NCBI GenBank assembly: GCA_963797335.1
Contig: CAWCOU010000008.1
Coordinates: forward strand, 310,001 to 374,000
Reading direction: 5' to 3'
Origin: CAWCOU01 sp963797335
GTDB lineage: Bacteria > Pseudomonadota > Gammaproteobacteria > JAURND01
DNA length: 64,000 nt
The position numbers were made by a program, and so were the translations under genes. How positions within the stretch are numbered: position 1 is the stretch's first letter; every line of letters starts with the position of its first letter. This document shows, piece by piece, positions 62,170 through 64,000 of this stretch. The notes under the pieces are model-generated. The model did not search any database. It was not told where the DNA came from and worked only from the letters and a program-made list of their open reading frames with translations.

Positions 62170-63378
62170 ATGACCATGACAAACCATCCCGAATTACAGC
62201 TATGGCGATCCGCATTAGTTGATTGGGGAAACTACTATCATCTTCCCGAGGATTGGCTGGAGACCCATCCACACTTATTCGCGCTTGCTGAGACACCGTT
62301 ATCCGCGACTGATAACTCCGCCATGCAACGCATTATCACTGCTGTAGAAACCGTCATCCGACATCCTGCCTACCAACAACACGTACTTTCTTCAGCAGAC
62401 CCTCATGCGCAATATGCACCCGATGCGCACGGGATTTTTTTCGGCTACGATTTTCATTTAACACCCGATGGACCCAAACTCATTGAGATCAATACCAATG
62501 CCGGCGGAGCTGCGTTTGTGGCCGTGCGCGAGTTAGCGCAATCTGGTGTACCGAATCCTGTCAAGCGCCCGGATTGGGAACGCGTTTTTTTTAATGTGTT
62601 TATCACGGGATGGCATCGACAATGCGGCAACCACCCTCTACGCCATATTGCGATTGTCGATGATGCACCTGAACAGCAATATTATTATCCGGAATTTTTA
62701 TTATTTCAGGCCATGTTTGCCGCACAAGGCATCACCGCTGTCATCGTCGACCCCAGCCTGTTAATTTGGCGTGACCAACGTCTATTTCATCACGACATTC
62801 CCATCGACCTCGTTTATAATCGTCTGACTGATTTCTTATTAACCGACAATTCACATGCGCATTTATGGCAAGCTTATTGTCATAATGCCGTCGTGCTGAC
62901 ACCACACCCTCGCGCGTACGCTTTGCACGCAGATAAACGTAATTTGATTGTCTTATCCAACAGCGATTTGCTGCGAAGCTTTGGCATCGATGAGGATACC
63001 ATCGCTATTTTAGCAGCCGGTGTTCCCAAAACTGTGCTTGTCGACCCTCAACAAGCCGAATCACTATGGGCCAATCGTCAAAATTTATTCTTTAAACCCC
63101 TCTCCGGTTACGCCGGCAAAGGCGTTTATCGCGGCTACAGAATAACGCATAAAGTATTCCACGAGATTTTAAAAAATCCCTACATCGCTCAAACCACCAT
63201 CCCCCCCAGCGAACAAATCGTCGATTTACCCGAAGGACCTAAAAAAATGAAAGTGGATATTCGTAATTACGTGGACAACGGCCAGGTATTCCATACCGTC
63301 GCTCGTCTCTATCAAGGCCAAACCACTAATATGCGCACGGAAGGGGGGGGGTTCGCGTTAATAAAAACTTTTAAATGA
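62170..63378 (+). CDS. ATP-grasp-like conserved protein
   Basis: A 402-residue soluble protein that resembles glutathionylspermidine-synthase/circularly permuted ATP-grasp enzymes. Segments: PKLIEINTNAGGAAFVAVRE (substrate and metal loop), IAIVDDAPEQQYYYPEFLLF, IDLVYNRLTDFLL, LFFKPLSGYAGKGVYRGY (ATP-binding Lys and Gly loop), and KVDIRNYVDNGQVFHTVARL. It would ligate a carboxylate to an amine, but the substrate is unknown. It ends in GGGFALIKTFK next to a G-run. It stands alone. Confidence 0.78.
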   Translation: MTMTNHPELQLWRSALVDWGNYYHLPEDWLETHPHLFALAETPLSATDNSAMQRIITAVETVIRHPAYQQHVLSSADPHAQYAPDAHGIFFGYDFHLTPDGPKLIEINTNAGGAAFVAVRELAQSGVPNPVKRPDWERVFFNVFITGWHRQCGNHPLRHIAIVDDAPEQQYYYPEFLLFQAMFAAQGITAVIVDPSLLIWRDQRLFHHDIPIDLVYNRLTDFLLTDNSHAHLWQAYCHNAVVLTPHPRAYALHADKRNLIVLSNSDLLRSFGIDEDTIAILAAGVPKTVLVDPQQAESLWANRQNLFFKPLSGYAGKGVYRGYRITHKVFHEILKNPYIAQTTIPPSEQIVDLPEGPKKMKVDIRNYVDNGQVFHTVARLYQGQTTNMRTEGGGFALIKTFK

Positions 63379-63498
63379 ATCGCTGAGAGGACGGGCGGCG
63401 CCCTCGCAAAAAAGCCAAAGTTAGCTTAATTTGCAGGCAAATTACCAGCGCTTCTAGATCATCAAACACAAAATACATAGACATTGGAGAAAAATAAA

Positions 63499-64000
63499 AT
63501 GCATCAACGAAACCTAGAAATAGACCTAGACCCTTTGGTTTATTTAAGAGCCAATGAATTTAAAAGAAGGTGTTTCACAATACCCATCCGACCTTATCAT
63601 GATCTTATCAACCAACTGATAACAGAATACCAGACCATTTCCCAGGTTCCAGATTCCAAGGCAAAATCTTTGTTTGGTCCCAGTCAGATTGGACAATCGA
63701 CCGCTGTCTCTTACCGCTGCTGTAAATATCAGTTACTATTTTTGATTATCCGAGAAATTTTAAGACGTGCCGATCAAAGTTCCACTATAGCTTATCAGGC
63801 ACAACAATATTCAGATGTTCTTTCTAGCATAATAGATGCATTAAGCAGTCATGATAATTTAAAATTTAAACACAGACTAATTGCGTTTGGTGCATTGGTT
63901 CCGTTAGCCCTTTGCATTTTATTTGCAATTAAAGCAAACGCACACCCAGAGGTTCGAGTTTCATTCTCCATGGCAGCTAGCGCCTTAGCGCTGATAGCAT
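63499..64000 (+). CDS. orphan membrane protein (3' partial)
   Basis: An ORF from ATG 63499 that runs off the window with no stop (167 codons seen). GGAG lies 10 nt before the start. The protein opens MHQRNLEIDLDPLVYLRAN, has a helical soluble part, then two hydrophobic stretches near the edge (LIAFGALVPLALCILFAI and a second starting SMAASALALIA). It contains a Cys pair (RCCKYQ). No family was recognised. Between 63379 and 63498 I see only a short G/C-rich stretch and no promoter I would assert. Confidence 0.7.
   Translation, partial: MHQRNLEIDLDPLVYLRANEFKRRCFTIPIRPYHDLINQLITEYQTISQVPDSKAKSLFGPSQIGQSTAVSYRCCKYQLLFLIIREILRRADQSSTIAYQAQQYSDVLSSIIDALSSHDNLKFKHRLIAFGALVPLALCILFAIKANAHPEVRVSFSMAASALALIA

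Noticed and set aside
1..64000. tRNA, rRNA, CRISPR, replication origin or phage modules
   Set aside because: No cloverleaf, rRNA segment, regular repeat-spacer array, DnaA-box cluster or phage structural gene was recognised by eye; a tRNA scan was not possible.

Overview
The window looks like a chromosome segment of a host-associated gammaproteobacterium, most plausibly of the order Legionellales (Legionella/Coxiella/Aquicella-like). That is an inference from gene content: a moderate-to-low GC core genome with gammaproteobacterial gene orders (lptD-surA-rsmA-apaH, rplU-rpmA-obg, uvrD-hemX-hemY-prfA-prmC), mixed with AT-rich or lysine-rich orphan genes that look like secreted effectors, an outer-membrane adhesin, a DOT1-like methyltransferase and many short palindromic repeats. 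No rRNA, tRNA, CRISPR array or intact insertion sequence was recognised.

Layout. 0-5.4 kb: 5'-truncated ligD, a GNAT acetyltransferase, rpsT, a D-Ala-D-Ala dipeptidase, then obg-rpmA-rplU. 5.7-9.4 kb: two orphan effector-like genes; the second has a PmrA-box-like promoter. 9.7-13.1 kb: pilM-N-O-Q-type operon for type IV pilus or DNA uptake. 13.3-15 kb: dienelactone hydrolase, host-attachment-like protein, PEBP-family protein. 15-18.4 kb: Mla-type lipid transporter operon (STAS-permease, ATPase, MCE protein, lipoprotein); its likely outer-membrane partner mlaA is at 54 kb. 18.4-25.8 kb: rdgB, prmC, prfA, hemY, hemX, uvrD. 26-32 kb: accessory zone with a tiny proline-rich gene, a truncated Rpn/DUF4351 gene, an ATP-grasp enzyme, an alpha/beta hydrolase and two neighbouring histidine-kinase-like genes. 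32.4-37.2 kb: ABC transporter (ATPase plus double permease), engB, class II aldolase. 37.5-41.3 kb: an LPD7-like protein and two lysine-rich orphan proteins, one with three internal repeats. 41.6-50.1 kb: dipeptide epimerase, inverse autotransporter with beta-helix passenger, Fic protein with a repeat-rich operator, exported ATP-dependent DNA ligase, bufferin (copper-binding RiPP) operon. 50.2-54.5 kb: plsC, purine nucleoside phosphorylase, deoC, an orphan membrane protein, mlaA. 54.7-64 kb: lptD, surA, rsmA, apaH, a convergent membrane-domain-dihydrofolate reductase fusion, a DOT1-like methyltransferase, an ATP-grasp-like protein, and a partial membrane protein at the edge.

Most unusual observations: (1) the folA position next to apaH holds a single ORF joining a MASE1-type multi-span membrane domain to a complete DHFR; (2) several core genes (prmC, the 3' part of prfA, deoC, mlaA) carry patches in which the + strand is A/C-rich at silent positions whichever way the gene runs, with a sharp edge inside prfA; (3) obg has no ATG, GTG or TTG start and appears to begin at CTG behind a good Shine-Dalgarno; (4) the Fic gene has four 10-bp half-sites spaced about two helical turns apart; (5) an orphan gene has two TTAAT direct repeats overlapping the -35 region, as in PmrA-controlled effector promoters; (6) at least six families of palindromic repeats sit between core genes.
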